A DNA stretch of 64,000 bases, taken from contig JAKFYH010000023.1 of the NCBI GenBank assembly GCA_021730945.1, forward strand, positions 99,937 through 163,936, given 5' to 3'. The position numbers were made by a program, and so were the translations under genes. This DNA comes from Acidobacteriota bacterium (GTDB lineage: Bacteria; Acidobacteriota; Vicinamibacteria; Vicinamibacterales; UBA2999). The notes under the pieces are model-generated. The model made no database searches. It saw nothing but the letters and a program-made list of their open reading frames with translations, and had not been told where the DNA came from. Of the stretch, positions 44,137 through 53,520 are shown one piece after another (position 1 is the stretch's first letter; every line of letters starts with the position of its first letter).

Positions 44137-44775
44137 TTATCCGTGCTTGCCGTTGGTTCGAACGCGGGGAGTAGCGGACTTGCGCCGGGGCGCGGTCTGC
44201 TTGCGCAGGGGAAAGAGCTTCTCTTCCGGCACCCCGGCGCTCAACAGGTCCGACACTTGCTGGCTGGCCGGGTCGAGCGTCGCCACGATGATCAGGTCGT
44301 AGTCGACCTGATCCTGCTCGGCGATCGGCAGCACCGGCATGCCGAGAAAGTCGTGGCCGCCGTCCTTGTCGAAGACCGCCACCGGATCGAGGCCTGACTC
44401 CTTGAGCGACAGGTAGGCCAGTTCCGCTGCTTCGCCCCGGCCGCAGATGGCCACCCGCTGGCCGGCGGCGGCGCAGTCCTGGAGCACGGCCCGCAGGTGC
44501 TGCCGCACCTCGCCGTAAAGGTGCAGCGAGTAGTCCATGAACTCGTAGGTGAGCCGCGCTTTCTCGGCAATCCCGCGCGGCGTGACCAGGTAGCTGATGC
44601 GGTTGGGCTGCACGTTGACGCACTTGATGAAGCCCTTGTGGATCATCCGCTTCAAGTAGATGTTCGCCAGGCCGAGCGCGATGCCCAACTGGTTGGCCAA
44701 CCCGCGCTGGGTCACGCGCGAGTCGTGGTGGACTGCTTCGAGCAGCCTCAGGTCGCGATGTGCTTCAAAATCCAT
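44137..44775 (-). CDS. EPS-associated winged-helix regulator fused to Rossmann-like domain
   Basis: The 212-residue protein has an N-terminal winged helix (residues ~8-75: LRLLEAVHHDSRVTQRGLAN, then YLKRMIHKGFIKCVN and SYLVTPRGIAEK) matching MarR-type regulators associated with exopolysaccharide clusters. It is followed by a Rossmann-like part (residues ~108-195: RVAICGRGEAAELAYLSL, VAVFDKDGG, DYDLIIVATLD) resembling the PglD N-terminal/CoA-binding fold. A regulator that senses a sugar nucleotide or cofactor is plausible but inferred. A GTG six bases upstream is an alternative start. Confidence 0.8.
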   Translation of the reverse strand: MDFEAHRDLRLLEAVHHDSRVTQRGLANQLGIALGLANIYLKRMIHKGFIKCVNVQPNRISYLVTPRGIAEKARLTYEFMDYSLHLYGEVRQHLRAVLQDCAAAGQRVAICGRGEAAELAYLSLKESGLDPVAVFDKDGGHDFLGMPVLPIAEQDQVDYDLIIVATLDPASQQVSDLLSAGVPEEKLFPLRKQTAPRRKSATPRVRTNGKHG

Positions 44776-44786
44776 TGCCACGTTCT

Positions 44787-45497
44787 CTAGTGCGCTGCCG
44801 CCAGCGCGCGTTCAGCCTCGGCCCAGTCGTGAGCCGTGTCGATGCTGAGGCCGCGCTCGACCGGCATGCGATGCACGACCACGCGGTCGCCATAGAGGCT
44901 GGGCGGGTCGGCGAACAGCACGCCGGTGCGGCAGATGTAGATGGCGCCGTTCATCACCCAGGCCGCCGGCAAATCCTGGCGACGGTTGATCCGGTGGCGC
45001 ACGCCTTCACCGGTGACGAAGAGGACGGCCGCGCCGGTGTCGTCGACACTGAGCGCGCGCATGGGATGCGTGTGCACGGGTATTTCGCTCACGCTCAGCA
45101 CCGAATCGGCGCCGGACAGCGCCAGCAGATCAACGCTGGCGCGAATGTCGGCGGCGTCTCGCAGCGGCGAGGTGGGCTGAAGGATCATTACGGCGTCGGG
45201 CCGATAGCCGGCGTGCTGGTCGAGCCAGCGCACCGCGTGCTGGATCACCGGCAGGTGGGGCGTGTCGTCCTGGGCCAGCGCGGCCGGCCGCAGAAACGGC
45301 ACCTCGCAGCCCAGCGCCCGGCCCGCCGCCGCAATCGCCTCGTCATCGGTCGACAGGATTACGCGGTCGAGCGCCCCAGAAGCGGCAGCGGCCTCCACCG
45401 TGTAGGCGAGCAGCGGCTTGCCGGCCAGCATCTTGAGGTTCTTGCCGGGCACGCCCTTCGAACCGCCGCGGGCGGTGATGACGCCGAGCACCTTCAT
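44787..45497 (-). CDS. Acylneuraminate/nonulosonate cytidylyltransferase (NeuA/LegF-like)
   Basis: The 236-residue protein opens VLGVITARGGSKGVPGKNL, the CTP-binding signature of CMP-nonulosonic acid synthetases, and has MILQPTSPLRDAADIRAS and SVSEIPVHTHPMR. It would activate a sialic, legionaminic or related acid with CTP. A hydrolysing UDP-GlcNAc 2-epimerase lies 5 kb away, but no NeuB-type synthase is in the window. The chosen ATG overlaps the upstream stop (ATGA). Confidence 0.88.
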   Translation of the reverse strand: MKVLGVITARGGSKGVPGKNLKMLAGKPLLAYTVEAAAASGALDRVILSTDDEAIAAAGRALGCEVPFLRPAALAQDDTPHLPVIQHAVRWLDQHAGYRPDAVMILQPTSPLRDAADIRASVDLLALSGADSVLSVSEIPVHTHPMRALSVDDTGAAVLFVTGEGVRHRINRRQDLPAAWVMNGAIYICRTGVLFADPPSLYGDRVVVHRMPVERGLSIDTAHDWAEAERALAAAH

Positions 45498-46720
45498 GCC
45501 GGTGCCACTCCAGACGTCGCGCGGCGTTGCAGCATCAAGATGATGACGGCCGACAGGGCCAGGTAGAACGCCAGTTGCACGAGGTGAAACGGCCGGCTGC
45601 CAAAGTTGGACCAGAGGTTCCAATGAAAGTCGTCGATCACGAACACGCGGTTCAGCACCGCGTAGAGTTGCGCCGGCAGGCCGGCGGTCTCGGACAGCGC
45701 CGCCACGGCGTTGCCGGGATCAGGCACCGGCCAGAAAACCCGCTGCGACAGGAGTTGGCCGGCCACCAGCAGTCCGGCAATCGCCGGTGTCGCCACCAGT
45801 CCTCGGTGCCGCTCGATCGACTGCGCGATCAGGAGGTACATCACCGGCATCGACCAGAACAGGTAGCGTTCGGTGTCGTGACCGCCGATGTAGGCCAGCA
45901 CGATGCACACCAGAGGCAGCAGCGCCAGGCCGGGCCGCCGGCGAAGAAAGGCGGCGGTCGCGCGCCAGTCGAAGAGCACGACCGCCAGCATCGGGCCGAA
46001 GGCGATGAACCAGACCAGCAGGATCGATTCCACCGGCTTGTTGGTCAGGTGCAGCCACACCGCGTCGGCCAATCCATAACCGGCGCGCGCCTGCGGCGTG
46101 CCGAGATAAATAGTGGTGAAGACGGCGATACCGGCGGCCAGTGACACCACCGGCCAGGCCCACTCGGCGGCGCGGCGGGCCAGCACGGCACCGAGCAGGC
46201 CGGCGGCCGGGACCATCAACATGGTTTCGCGCGCCGCCGTTCCGAGCGCGGTGAGGCCGGCGACGCCCAGGCCCGTCGCAAGGGCCGGCCGGCTGACCAG
46301 CCGTTCCGCGACGATCAATGCGGCCACGACGAAGACCTGGAAGAGCGGATCGACATAGGCCGGGTAGTAGAAGACGAAGCGGAGCGGCCCATGCCATTGC
46401 AGCGCGTAGGCGGCCACCATCAGCAGCCGCACACCCGCACTCGCGACGAAATGGCGGAGCCAGAAGGTCAACAGCAGGGCGAGGGCGGTGCCGGCCGCCA
46501 GGTTCACGATCAGGAAGCCCAACTGGATGTCGCCGAACAATCTCGCGACCAGCCACGGTGTCAGCACCCGGTAGGCGTACGGCGCGGCGGCGGTGATCGC
46601 CTCGCCACTGCCGAGTTGCTGCGCCATCAGGAAATACTCGTCAGAGTCCCAGTAGCGGAAGACCTGGAACACCTGCATCTGCCACGCCCACGCGGCCGAC
46701 AGCGCCGCAGTCGCGAGCAC
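45494..46720 (-). CDS. Multi-pass membrane protein, GT-C-like (paralogue of the protein at 48374-49654)
   Basis: The 408-residue protein has about ten membrane segments; an acidic first loop (YWDSDEYFLMAQQLG) fits a GT-C enzyme. Its end (FHWNLWSNFGSRPFHLVQLA) is nearly the same as that of the protein encoded at 48374-49654, and both share a central GHDTERYLFWSMPVMYLL-type segment, so the pair arose by duplication. The GTG is the first standard start in frame; some N-terminal residues may be missing if a rare codon is used. Confidence 0.72.
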   Translation of the reverse strand: MLATAALSAAWAWQMQVFQVFRYWDSDEYFLMAQQLGSGEAITAAAPYAYRVLTPWLVARLFGDIQLGFLIVNLAAGTALALLLTFWLRHFVASAGVRLLMVAAYALQWHGPLRFVFYYPAYVDPLFQVFVVAALIVAERLVSRPALATGLGVAGLTALGTAARETMLMVPAAGLLGAVLARRAAEWAWPVVSLAAGIAVFTTIYLGTPQARAGYGLADAVWLHLTNKPVESILLVWFIAFGPMLAVVLFDWRATAAFLRRRPGLALLPLVCIVLAYIGGHDTERYLFWSMPVMYLLIAQSIERHRGLVATPAIAGLLVAGQLLSQRVFWPVPDPGNAVAALSETAGLPAQLYAVLNRVFVIDDFHWNLWSNFGSRPFHLVQLAFYLALSAVIILMLQRRATSGVAPA

Positions 46721-46766
46721 GATTGGGATTTCCGCCCGTGCGAGCAGGCCGGGGCCGTCCGCCGCG

Positions 46767-48377
46767 CTAGCGGTGCGCGAGATAGACGCCCTCCTGGACC
46801 ACCGCGGCCGGCAGTTTCGACGAATAGCTGGTCAGGTTTGCGATCAGGCGATCTCGTGCCTCGGCCGTGATGGCGTAGAACGACATGCCGTTCTCGCCGA
46901 GCACGACGTTGTCGGTGACCCGCCACTCGCCGACCTTCTGCCAGGCGGCCGGGACACCGCCGTACTCGCCGAGCCAGCTCGGATAAATGATGGCGATCTC
47001 GGCATCGTCGCGGGTCGCGAGCGCGGCGAGCGCGCTGGTCGTAAACGTGCCGCTGCGCTTGAGCGACGCCGTGTCGGCCGATGCGAGTCCCCAGACGTCG
47101 AGCAGCCGGACGTCGGCGAGGTAGCCAATCGCACCGACGTCATTCACGGCGACGCGCCGGCCCTGGTAGAACTCGCCAAGGAACAACCCCGCTTGCACCT
47201 GCTGCTCGAAGATGTTCGACACGGCGACCGGCGTCTGCCGCAGGGCGTTGACCGCGCGGCGGACCATCGGGAAGCTCACCACGCCGGCCAGCATCAGCAT
47301 GGCCAACACCGGCGCCAGCGGCGCGCGGCCTGCCCGTGGGCGGCTCCACTCCTGATCGGCGATCAGCATCGACGCGGTCACCAGGCCAAGCACGACCAGG
47401 TAGGTCTCGTAGCGATAGAACCAGCCGGCCCGGGCAAACTGCATGTGCAGCAGGGTCGATGCGGCAAACACCAGCGCCAGGTAGATGCGCTCAGGTGACG
47501 ACGACTGGCGATGGGCCGCCAGCGCCAGTGCGAGAACGGTCAACAACAGGAACGCCAGATGTGGATTGACCGCCAATGACGTCAGCGCCGGCCAGAACGC
47601 GAACAACTGCACCAGTCCGACCGCGGTCAGCGGCGGCGTCGCCGCCTTGAGCAACACGGAATTCGGCAGCAGGAATCCGCCCTGCGCCTGCGACCACAGG
47701 CCGTAGACCACGATCGGCAGCGCACCGATGACCGCCACCGCCACGGCGGCGCGCCAGCGCCCGGCCAGGACCAGCACGCCGGTCACGCACATCACGGCAA
47801 AGGCGCCTTCATAGCGGGTCAAGGTGAGCGCCGCACCGAGAGCGACGACGATCAGCAGCGGCCGGAGCGCGTGGTCACGGGTGGCCGCGAGGCGAACGCC
47901 CAGCCACACGAACCACAACGTGATCAGCACGTGCAAGCTGTGCTCCATGCCCAGCACGGTGAGCGTCGGCAAGGTGCCAAGGAACACCAGCGCGATCGAC
48001 GCGACCGATGCCGCCAGCGGCGCCAGGCCCGCCTCGCGCAGCAGGCGATGAATCGAGAACACGACCGCCGTGCCGGCGGCCAGGTTCAACACCAGCGGCG
48101 TCCAGTCAGACACCCCGGCGATCGCATAGCTGATCGCCAGCAGACCCGTCCACAGCGGTGACGAAGAGGCGGAGGTGAAGTGCTCGGACGTCACGCCCCA
48201 CACGCCGTGCCAGGCCATGTTCTTCGCCATGGCCATGTGGACGTAGGTGTCGTCCAGGGGATACACCAGCCGGCCCGCGGTTCGCGACAACCCGGCGTAG
48301 AGGAGCGCCCCGACCGCGGTCCAGTAGGCAGCCGCCGCCGGCATCGCACCCCACACGCGTTCACGCTCGACGGTCAT
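46767..48377 (-). CDS. Large multi-pass membrane protein, GT39/ArnT-like
   Basis: The 536-residue protein has an N-terminal acidic loop VYPLDDTYVHMAMAKNM after the first helix, the site of the catalytic Asp in GT-C enzymes, then HFTSASSSPLWTGLL and some ten further membrane segments. The last ~150 residues form a soluble domain with VNDVGAIGYL and DVWGLASADTA, as in other large membrane glycosyltransferases that carry this periplasmic tail. The ATG overlaps the upstream paralogue's stop (ATGA). Confidence 0.75.
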   Translation of the reverse strand: MTVERERVWGAMPAAAAYWTAVGALLYAGLSRTAGRLVYPLDDTYVHMAMAKNMAWHGVWGVTSEHFTSASSSPLWTGLLAISYAIAGVSDWTPLVLNLAAGTAVVFSIHRLLREAGLAPLAASVASIALVFLGTLPTLTVLGMEHSLHVLITLWFVWLGVRLAATRDHALRPLLIVVALGAALTLTRYEGAFAVMCVTGVLVLAGRWRAAVAVAVIGALPIVVYGLWSQAQGGFLLPNSVLLKAATPPLTAVGLVQLFAFWPALTSLAVNPHLAFLLLTVLALALAAHRQSSSPERIYLALVFAASTLLHMQFARAGWFYRYETYLVVLGLVTASMLIADQEWSRPRAGRAPLAPVLAMLMLAGVVSFPMVRRAVNALRQTPVAVSNIFEQQVQAGLFLGEFYQGRRVAVNDVGAIGYLADVRLLDVWGLASADTASLKRSGTFTTSALAALATRDDAEIAIIYPSWLGEYGGVPAAWQKVGEWRVTDNVVLGENGMSFYAITAEARDRLIANLTSYSSKLPAAVVQEGVYLAHR

Positions 48378-49654
48378 GAGGTGACGGCGCGGCGCGCGCC
48401 TCGGTGCCATCCCCAGATCAACAACCCGCTGACGGCAAGGTACAGCGCCAAGCGCACGAGGCGAAACGGCTGGCTGCCGAAGCTTGACCACAGGTTCCAG
48501 TGGAAATGCTCGATCACCAGCACGCGATCGGCCACGGCGTAGAGGCGATCGGCGAGCGAGGCGGCGCCATCGAGGGCCGCGGTCTCGGCGCGTGGATCGG
48601 GAATCGGCCAGGGCAGTCGCGCCGACACCACTTGCGCGATCACCAGTCCCGTTGCCAGCCCGACGCCGCGAAACGCCGCCAGGTTCCGTTCGAAGGCGCG
48701 GCCGAGCAGCAAGTAGATCACCGGCATGGCCCAGAACACGAACCGCTCAGTATCGGAGCCGCCCAGAAACGCCAGGCCCGCGCACATCAGCAGCAACGCC
48801 GCCAGGTGCTGCCGCTCGCCGAGATCGGTCAGCACCCGCCGCCAGTCGTAAGCCAGGATCGCCAGCACCGGTCCGTACGCGGTGAACCACGCCAGTAGAT
48901 AAGCCGTGGGCGGTTTCTGGATCCACTGCACGGCCGCGGCGAAAAACGACCGTGTGGTGTCGGCCACCACCACGGCGTGGGTGAACATCACCACCGCCAA
49001 TCCGGCGGCAATCGGCACCAGCAGCCACCACTGCACCCGGCCCCGGATCTCGGACAACGACCAGTTCGCGCGCAGCGGGTTGCCGACTAGCAGCGCACTC
49101 GCCGGCAGGAGCAACATGGTCTCGCGAATCAAGGTGCCGGCCACGGTGAGCGCCGTGAGCGCCGCCACCTGCCACGCCCGCGGCCAGCGCGACTGCAGCA
49201 GCGCCAGCGACATCAGCACGCACACCAGGAACGGCGGATCGACATAACCGCCGTTGAAGTAGACGTAGCGTAGCGGACCGTGCCAGGCGCCCGCGAACAG
49301 CGCCACCAGTCCGAGCCGGACCGGCAGGTGGGCCACGCCGTGACGCAGCCATAACGACAACAGCACCGCCACGATCACGCCGGCGATCAGGTTGAGCACG
49401 AAGAACCCGCGCGCGGGATCGGCGGGCCAGAACTGTGCGGCCAGCCACGGCCAGCCCAGGCGGTAGACGTAGGGCGCTTCGGCCGCCGCCACCTGCCCCG
49501 CCGCCAACTGCGACGAGACCAGGTAGTACTGCACCGCATCCCAGGTGACGGACGAGGTCGGCGCCTGCGTGATCGCGCCCCACCCTGAGAAGGTCGCGGC
49601 CACGCCAGCCGCCGCCAGCGCCTCCACCGGCGCGGACGGCTGACGGGAGATCAC
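48374..49654 (-). CDS. Multi-pass membrane protein, GT-C-like (paralogue of the protein at 45494-46720)
   Basis: The 426-residue protein has about ten membrane segments and an acidic loop TWDAVQYYLVSSQLA near residue 38. It aligns along its whole length with the 408-residue protein two genes downstream: WHGPLRYVYF, GGSDTERFVFWAMPVIYLL and FHWNLWSSFGSQPF are the clearest shared stretches. The GTG start overlaps the acyltransferase stop (GTGA). Confidence 0.72.
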   Translation of the reverse strand: MISRQPSAPVEALAAAGVAATFSGWGAITQAPTSSVTWDAVQYYLVSSQLAAGQVAAAEAPYVYRLGWPWLAAQFWPADPARGFFVLNLIAGVIVAVLLSLWLRHGVAHLPVRLGLVALFAGAWHGPLRYVYFNGGYVDPPFLVCVLMSLALLQSRWPRAWQVAALTALTVAGTLIRETMLLLPASALLVGNPLRANWSLSEIRGRVQWWLLVPIAAGLAVVMFTHAVVVADTTRSFFAAAVQWIQKPPTAYLLAWFTAYGPVLAILAYDWRRVLTDLGERQHLAALLLMCAGLAFLGGSDTERFVFWAMPVIYLLLGRAFERNLAAFRGVGLATGLVIAQVVSARLPWPIPDPRAETAALDGAASLADRLYAVADRVLVIEHFHWNLWSSFGSQPFRLVRLALYLAVSGLLIWGWHRGARRAVTS

Positions 49655-50820
49655 ACCGCCACCGCGGGTCGCACCGCGCGCGAGCGGGATCGACTGAGAA
49701 AGGGTCTCTCAAACAGCTCAAAGAACCCGCGGGCAAACAGCAGCGACGCGACGAGCAGTACTGCGGCCACGACCACGTGCGGCATCAGCAGTCCACTCTG
49801 TTCCAGCCACGCCGCCGCCAGCGGCCAGGCATGCCATTCGACGATCTCGTGAGTCAGGTACAACGAGTACGAGAACACGCCGACACCGGCGAGCGCTTTC
49901 ACCGCCGCGGGCCATCGCGACCACAACTCGCCGCGCTGCTCCCGCGCGACCGCCCAGTTCACCAGCACAAAGAATCCGGCGCCCCACACGACTTCGGCTC
50001 CGAACCAAATCAGGTCGTTCAACAGCCCTGGACCCAGCCAGTAGTTTTGCGACCACACCGCGAGGCTGGCAGCCGCCAGGAGCATCCCCGCCATCGGCAG
50101 GCTCCTCAGGACCGCAGGCAGGCGAATCAAGCCGAAGGCGGCCTCGACACTGAGCGCGCCAAGAATCCAGATGATCCACTGCACCATCGCCGCTTGCGAG
50201 ACAACGATGTCGATCGCCCACAGGCGATGCAGCACCAGGGCGAGCGCGAACCAGCCGGCGCGTGCCGCCAGCCCGGCCGCCAGCGCCGCGCCCCAGCCCC
50301 ACCGGCGGCGAACGGCGAGGAACAGGAAATACAGAAGGTACAACTGCTCTTCGACCGCCAACGTCCAGTAGACGTTGTTCATGGTGTTCAGCGCGCGTGG
50401 ATCCAGGTTCTGCAACATGAACAAGTGCAGGAACACCTGCCAGGCCGACAGGCCATCCCATTGCAGCACTCCCTGCCAGGCCCGCAACCCGATGTAGAAC
50501 GCGAGGGTCACGAGGTAGGGCGGATAGAGACGGCGAATGCGCCGGCGCCAGAACTCGCCGAAGGTCTGCGGCGCGCTCCCCGGATTGACTTGCGCCCGCG
50601 CCCACTGCAGGTGAATGCAGAACCCGGAAATGACAAAGAACAGCCACACCCCGTACTTGCCCAGGAACATCGCCGCGTCCACCGCGTCGCCCCAGAGCAG
50701 GCTGCGATCGACGCCGGGCGTCGCGTTGGTGTGATACAGCACGACGCCGATCGCCGCGATGCCGCGCAAGGCATCGATCGAGACCAGCCGCGCGGGAACG
50801 CTCGGTGTCACGCCCGGCAC
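49651..50820 (-). CDS. Acyltransferase 3 family protein (OafA/YrhL-like)
   Basis: The 389-residue protein has LVSIDALRGIAAIGVVLYH, the catalytic-His start of acyltransferase-3 proteins, VWLFFVISGFCIHLQW, RRRIRRLYPPYL and about ten membrane helices. These enzymes move acyl groups, often acetyl, onto sugars at the membrane. There is no C-terminal SGNH domain. The GTG start is 18 bases after the upstream stop; another GTG nine bases later is possible. Confidence 0.88.
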   Translation of the reverse strand: MPGVTPSVPARLVSIDALRGIAAIGVVLYHTNATPGVDRSLLWGDAVDAAMFLGKYGVWLFFVISGFCIHLQWARAQVNPGSAPQTFGEFWRRRIRRLYPPYLVTLAFYIGLRAWQGVLQWDGLSAWQVFLHLFMLQNLDPRALNTMNNVYWTLAVEEQLYLLYFLFLAVRRRWGWGAALAAGLAARAGWFALALVLHRLWAIDIVVSQAAMVQWIIWILGALSVEAAFGLIRLPAVLRSLPMAGMLLAAASLAVWSQNYWLGPGLLNDLIWFGAEVVWGAGFFVLVNWAVAREQRGELWSRWPAAVKALAGVGVFSYSLYLTHEIVEWHAWPLAAAWLEQSGLLMPHVVVAAVLLVASLLFARGFFELFERPFLSRSRSRAVRPAVAV

Positions 50821-50838
50821 GCGGCCGCCCGTTCGTGG

Positions 50839-51999
50839 CTAGGCGCCGTCAAAGAACCGTTTCTGGGTGTACAGCTCGGCGCCCGCGAGGACGTCGACAA
50901 TGGCCTGGCTGGCGTTGGGACGATAGTAGATGTGCGACGACTCATAGCGGCCGTGGGCCAGTTGCAGGGCGATCGCCGCGGCGATGTCGGTGGCCTCGTA
51001 GCCGGAGTGCGTCACGTGATCGGCCGTCAATCGGCCCTGCTGGCGCCCGCCGATGTTCACGACCGGCGTGCCCAGGTATGAACACTCCTTGATGCCGGCG
51101 GAGGAGTTGCCCACCAGGCAGGCGGTGTGGGCGAGCAGGCCGACGAAATGGTCGGCCGGCACGTTGGTGATGAAGTGCATGCGGGCGGTCAGTTCGGGAT
51201 GGCGCTCGCGCGTGTGACGCAGGCTGTCGGCCATCTCGGCGGTGCCGGCATCAGCATTGGGCCAGAACCAAATCACCGGCATGTCGAGTGAGGCCACCGC
51301 CCGCAGGGTGGTTTCCAGGTGGCCGCGGTTGTCGGTCTCGGTGGTCACCGGGTGCTGCACCACCATCAGGAACGGCTCGGCGAGATCGAGGTCGTAGCCG
51401 ACGCCAAAACTGTTGACCTGCTCGCTGGTGATCGAGGTATCGACGCTGGCCGCCAGCTCGACATCGAGCGAACCGGTGTTGAAGACACACGCGGGATTCT
51501 CACCCATGGCCTTCACCCGCCGCTCGGCGTCGGCGTTGGTCACAAAGTGCAGGTGCGCCAGCTTGGTGATGGCGTGACGGACGCTTTCGTCGATGCTGCC
51601 GGTCACATCGCCGCCCTCGATGTGGGCGATGGTGATGTTCAGGTAGGCTGCCGCCATCGCGATCGCCAGCTGCTCGAAACGGTCGCCGCAAATCACCACC
51701 ACGTCGGGACCGAGCTTGTGCAGCTCGTTGGTGAACTCAAGCGCGGTCAGGCAGGCGGTCTTGGCCATGGCCACGTGGTTGCCGCCCTCGACCACGTTCA
51801 AGAGCGACGCGGCAATGTCGAAGCCGCCGGCGGTGATGTCGTCGGCGATGTGACGGCTGTACTTGTCGAGCAGGATCGACCCGCCCAGCATCAGCTTGAG
51901 GTCGAGCTGGGGATGCGCCTGCAGCTTGCGGATCAGCAACTGGCTGCGGCCGTAGTAGGCGCGGCTGGTGATCGGGAAACAGATGGTTCGCTTGGCCAT
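50839..51999 (-). CDS. neuC: UDP-N-acetylglucosamine 2-epimerase, hydrolysing (NeuC/LegG-like)
   Basis: The 386-residue protein has ICFPITSRAYYGRSQLL, VVICGDRFEQLAIAMAA, HIEGGDVTGSIDESVRH and VGNSSAGIKECSYLGTPVVN, the standard set of hydrolysing 2-epimerases that give ManNAc (or a 6-deoxy diamino analogue) for nonulosonic acids. The ATG follows the aldehyde-dehydrogenase stop by two bases. UDP-GlcNAc versus GDP-GlcNAc or UDP-diNAcBac as substrate cannot be told from sequence. The matching synthase (NeuB) is absent here. Confidence 0.9.
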   Translation of the reverse strand: MAKRTICFPITSRAYYGRSQLLIRKLQAHPQLDLKLMLGGSILLDKYSRHIADDITAGGFDIAASLLNVVEGGNHVAMAKTACLTALEFTNELHKLGPDVVVICGDRFEQLAIAMAAAYLNITIAHIEGGDVTGSIDESVRHAITKLAHLHFVTNADAERRVKAMGENPACVFNTGSLDVELAASVDTSITSEQVNSFGVGYDLDLAEPFLMVVQHPVTTETDNRGHLETTLRAVASLDMPVIWFWPNADAGTAEMADSLRHTRERHPELTARMHFITNVPADHFVGLLAHTACLVGNSSAGIKECSYLGTPVVNIGGRQQGRLTADHVTHSGYEATDIAAAIALQLAHGRYESSHIYYRPNASQAIVDVLAGAELYTQKRFFDGA

Positions 52000-52001
52000 G
52001 G

Positions 52002-53465
52002 TCAGATCCGCCCCGGGTGGTGGTTGATCACGACGGTCTTCCACTCGCTGTAGACATCGAGCGACTCGGTGCCCGGTTCGCGGAATCCGTTGCCGGAATT
52101 CTTGACGCCGCCAAACGGCATGTGCGGGCCCGAGCCAAAGGTGGCGCCGTTCACCGAGACCAGCCCGCCGTGATACCGCGCGATAAATTCCTGCGCGCGA
52201 TGCACGCTCGCGGTGTGGATGGCGCCGGTCAGCCCGTAGTGGGTCGAGTTGGCCAGCCGCACCGCCTGATCGAATCCGCCGGCGCGATAGAGGCAGGTCA
52301 CCGGACCGAACAGTTCCTGTTGCGACACCTCATCGTCGACCGCGACGCCTTCGAGCACGGTCGGTGCCAGGTAGTAACCCGGCGCGAGCGCCGCCACGGC
52401 CCGGCCACCGGCCACGACCCGGCCACCGCGGGCCACCGCGCCGTCGACCTGGCCGATCAGGCGATCGAGGCTGGCTCGCGAGATCACCGGGCCGCAGTCA
52501 TCATCGGCCCCCGAGCCGACGCGCACCTTCGCCACGCGTTGCAGAAAGGCGTCGCGGAAGGCGTCGTAGACCGAATCGAACACGATGATACGGCTGCCCG
52601 AGGCGCAGCGCTGGCCGGCGTCGATGAACGCCGACGCTACCGCCAGGTCGGCGGCCAGTTCGAGGTCGGCATCGTCACAGACGACAAAGGGGTTCTTGCC
52701 GCCAAGTTCCAGGCACACTTTGGCGAGCACCGCGCGTTGGCTCACCATCTGTTGAATCAGCTTGCCGGTCGCCGTGGATCCGGTGAAGCTCACCACGCCG
52801 ACGCGGTGATCCCGCACGAGCGGCGCGCCGGCGTCGGGCCCCGTGCCCTGCACGGCCGAGTAGACACCCACGGGCAGGCCGGCGTCCTTGAGCAGCCGGC
52901 CGAAGGCGACCGCGGTGTAGGGAGTCAACTCGTGAGACTTCACCACCACGGCGTTGCCACAGAGCAGTGCCGGAAACACCTTCCAGGCCACACCGGCCAG
53001 CGGGCTGTTGAAGGGCATGATGGCGGCGCACACGCCAATCGGCGAGCGCAGTGTCTGGACGCTGCGATGCAGGATCGGGCTGGGCAGGGTCTTGCCGTAG
53101 AAACGGCTGCCCTCCCCTTCCATGAACACCGCCAGGTCAGCCGACGAGGCCACCTCGGCGGCCGCGTTCTTCCACGGCTTGCCGGTCTCGACTTGCACGA
53201 TGGCGGCGAACTCGTGCTCGCGCTCGCGCAGCAAGGTGGCGGCGCGACCGAGAATCGCGCCGCGGCTGGGCGCCGGCAGGCGGGACCACGCGCCGGCGGC
53301 CCCGGCGGCAGATGACAGCGCGTGGGCCACTTCGGCCGCGCCGCCGCGCGCCACCTGCGCCACTACGCGGTCGTCGATCGGGCAGCGCTTGTCGAACGAC
53401 GCGCCGCCACTCGACGGCACCTCGACGTCAGCGACCCAGTGCGGAACGAAGGAGGGGTAAGTCAC
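52002..53465 (-). CDS. Aldehyde dehydrogenase family protein
   Basis: The 487-residue protein has AIMPFNSPLAGVAWKVFPAL, the NAD-site loop VSFTGSTATGKLI, CLELGGKNPFVV with the general-base Glu and IDAGQRCASG with the catalytic Cys, a complete ALDH set. Substrate unknown; in a locus with transketolase and SDR it may oxidise a sugar-derived aldehyde. The GTG (GTG ACT TAC) is the best start before the conserved domain, but no ribosome-binding site is seen and the upstream bases are a short tandem repeat. Confidence 0.85.
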   Translation of the reverse strand: MTYPSFVPHWVADVEVPSSGGASFDKRCPIDDRVVAQVARGGAAEVAHALSSAAGAAGAWSRLPAPSRGAILGRAATLLREREHEFAAIVQVETGKPWKNAAAEVASSADLAVFMEGEGSRFYGKTLPSPILHRSVQTLRSPIGVCAAIMPFNSPLAGVAWKVFPALLCGNAVVVKSHELTPYTAVAFGRLLKDAGLPVGVYSAVQGTGPDAGAPLVRDHRVGVVSFTGSTATGKLIQQMVSQRAVLAKVCLELGGKNPFVVCDDADLELAADLAVASAFIDAGQRCASGSRIIVFDSVYDAFRDAFLQRVAKVRVGSGADDDCGPVISRASLDRLIGQVDGAVARGGRVVAGGRAVAALAPGYYLAPTVLEGVAVDDEVSQQELFGPVTCLYRAGGFDQAVRLANSTHYGLTGAIHTASVHRAQEFIARYHGGLVSVNGATFGSGPHMPFGGVKNSGNGFREPGTESLDVYSEWKTVVINHHPGRI

Positions 53466-53474
53466 GGATTTTGT

Positions 53475-53519
53475 GAGTTGGAGATTTGGTGAGCTGGTGA
53501 TTTGGTGAGCTGGTGATTT
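53475..53519. repeat. Tandem repeat, about 16-bp unit, upstream of aldehyde dehydrogenase gene
   Basis: Three head-to-tail copies of GAGCTGGTGATTTGGT-like units fill the gap between transketolase and aldehyde dehydrogenase genes; the middle copy is the most complete, the last lacks its final bases and the first differs at three positions. The sequence is of the same kind as the repeats near the tRNA genes at 63.05-63.2 kb. Variable copy number is expected. Confidence 0.75.
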
Positions 53520-53520
53520 C

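Noticed and set aside
52017..53315. 432-residue plus-strand frame, and a 466-residue one at 53527-54927
   Set aside because: They lie opposite the aldehyde dehydrogenase and transketolase genes, which have full catalytic motifs; the composition is typical of shadow frames.
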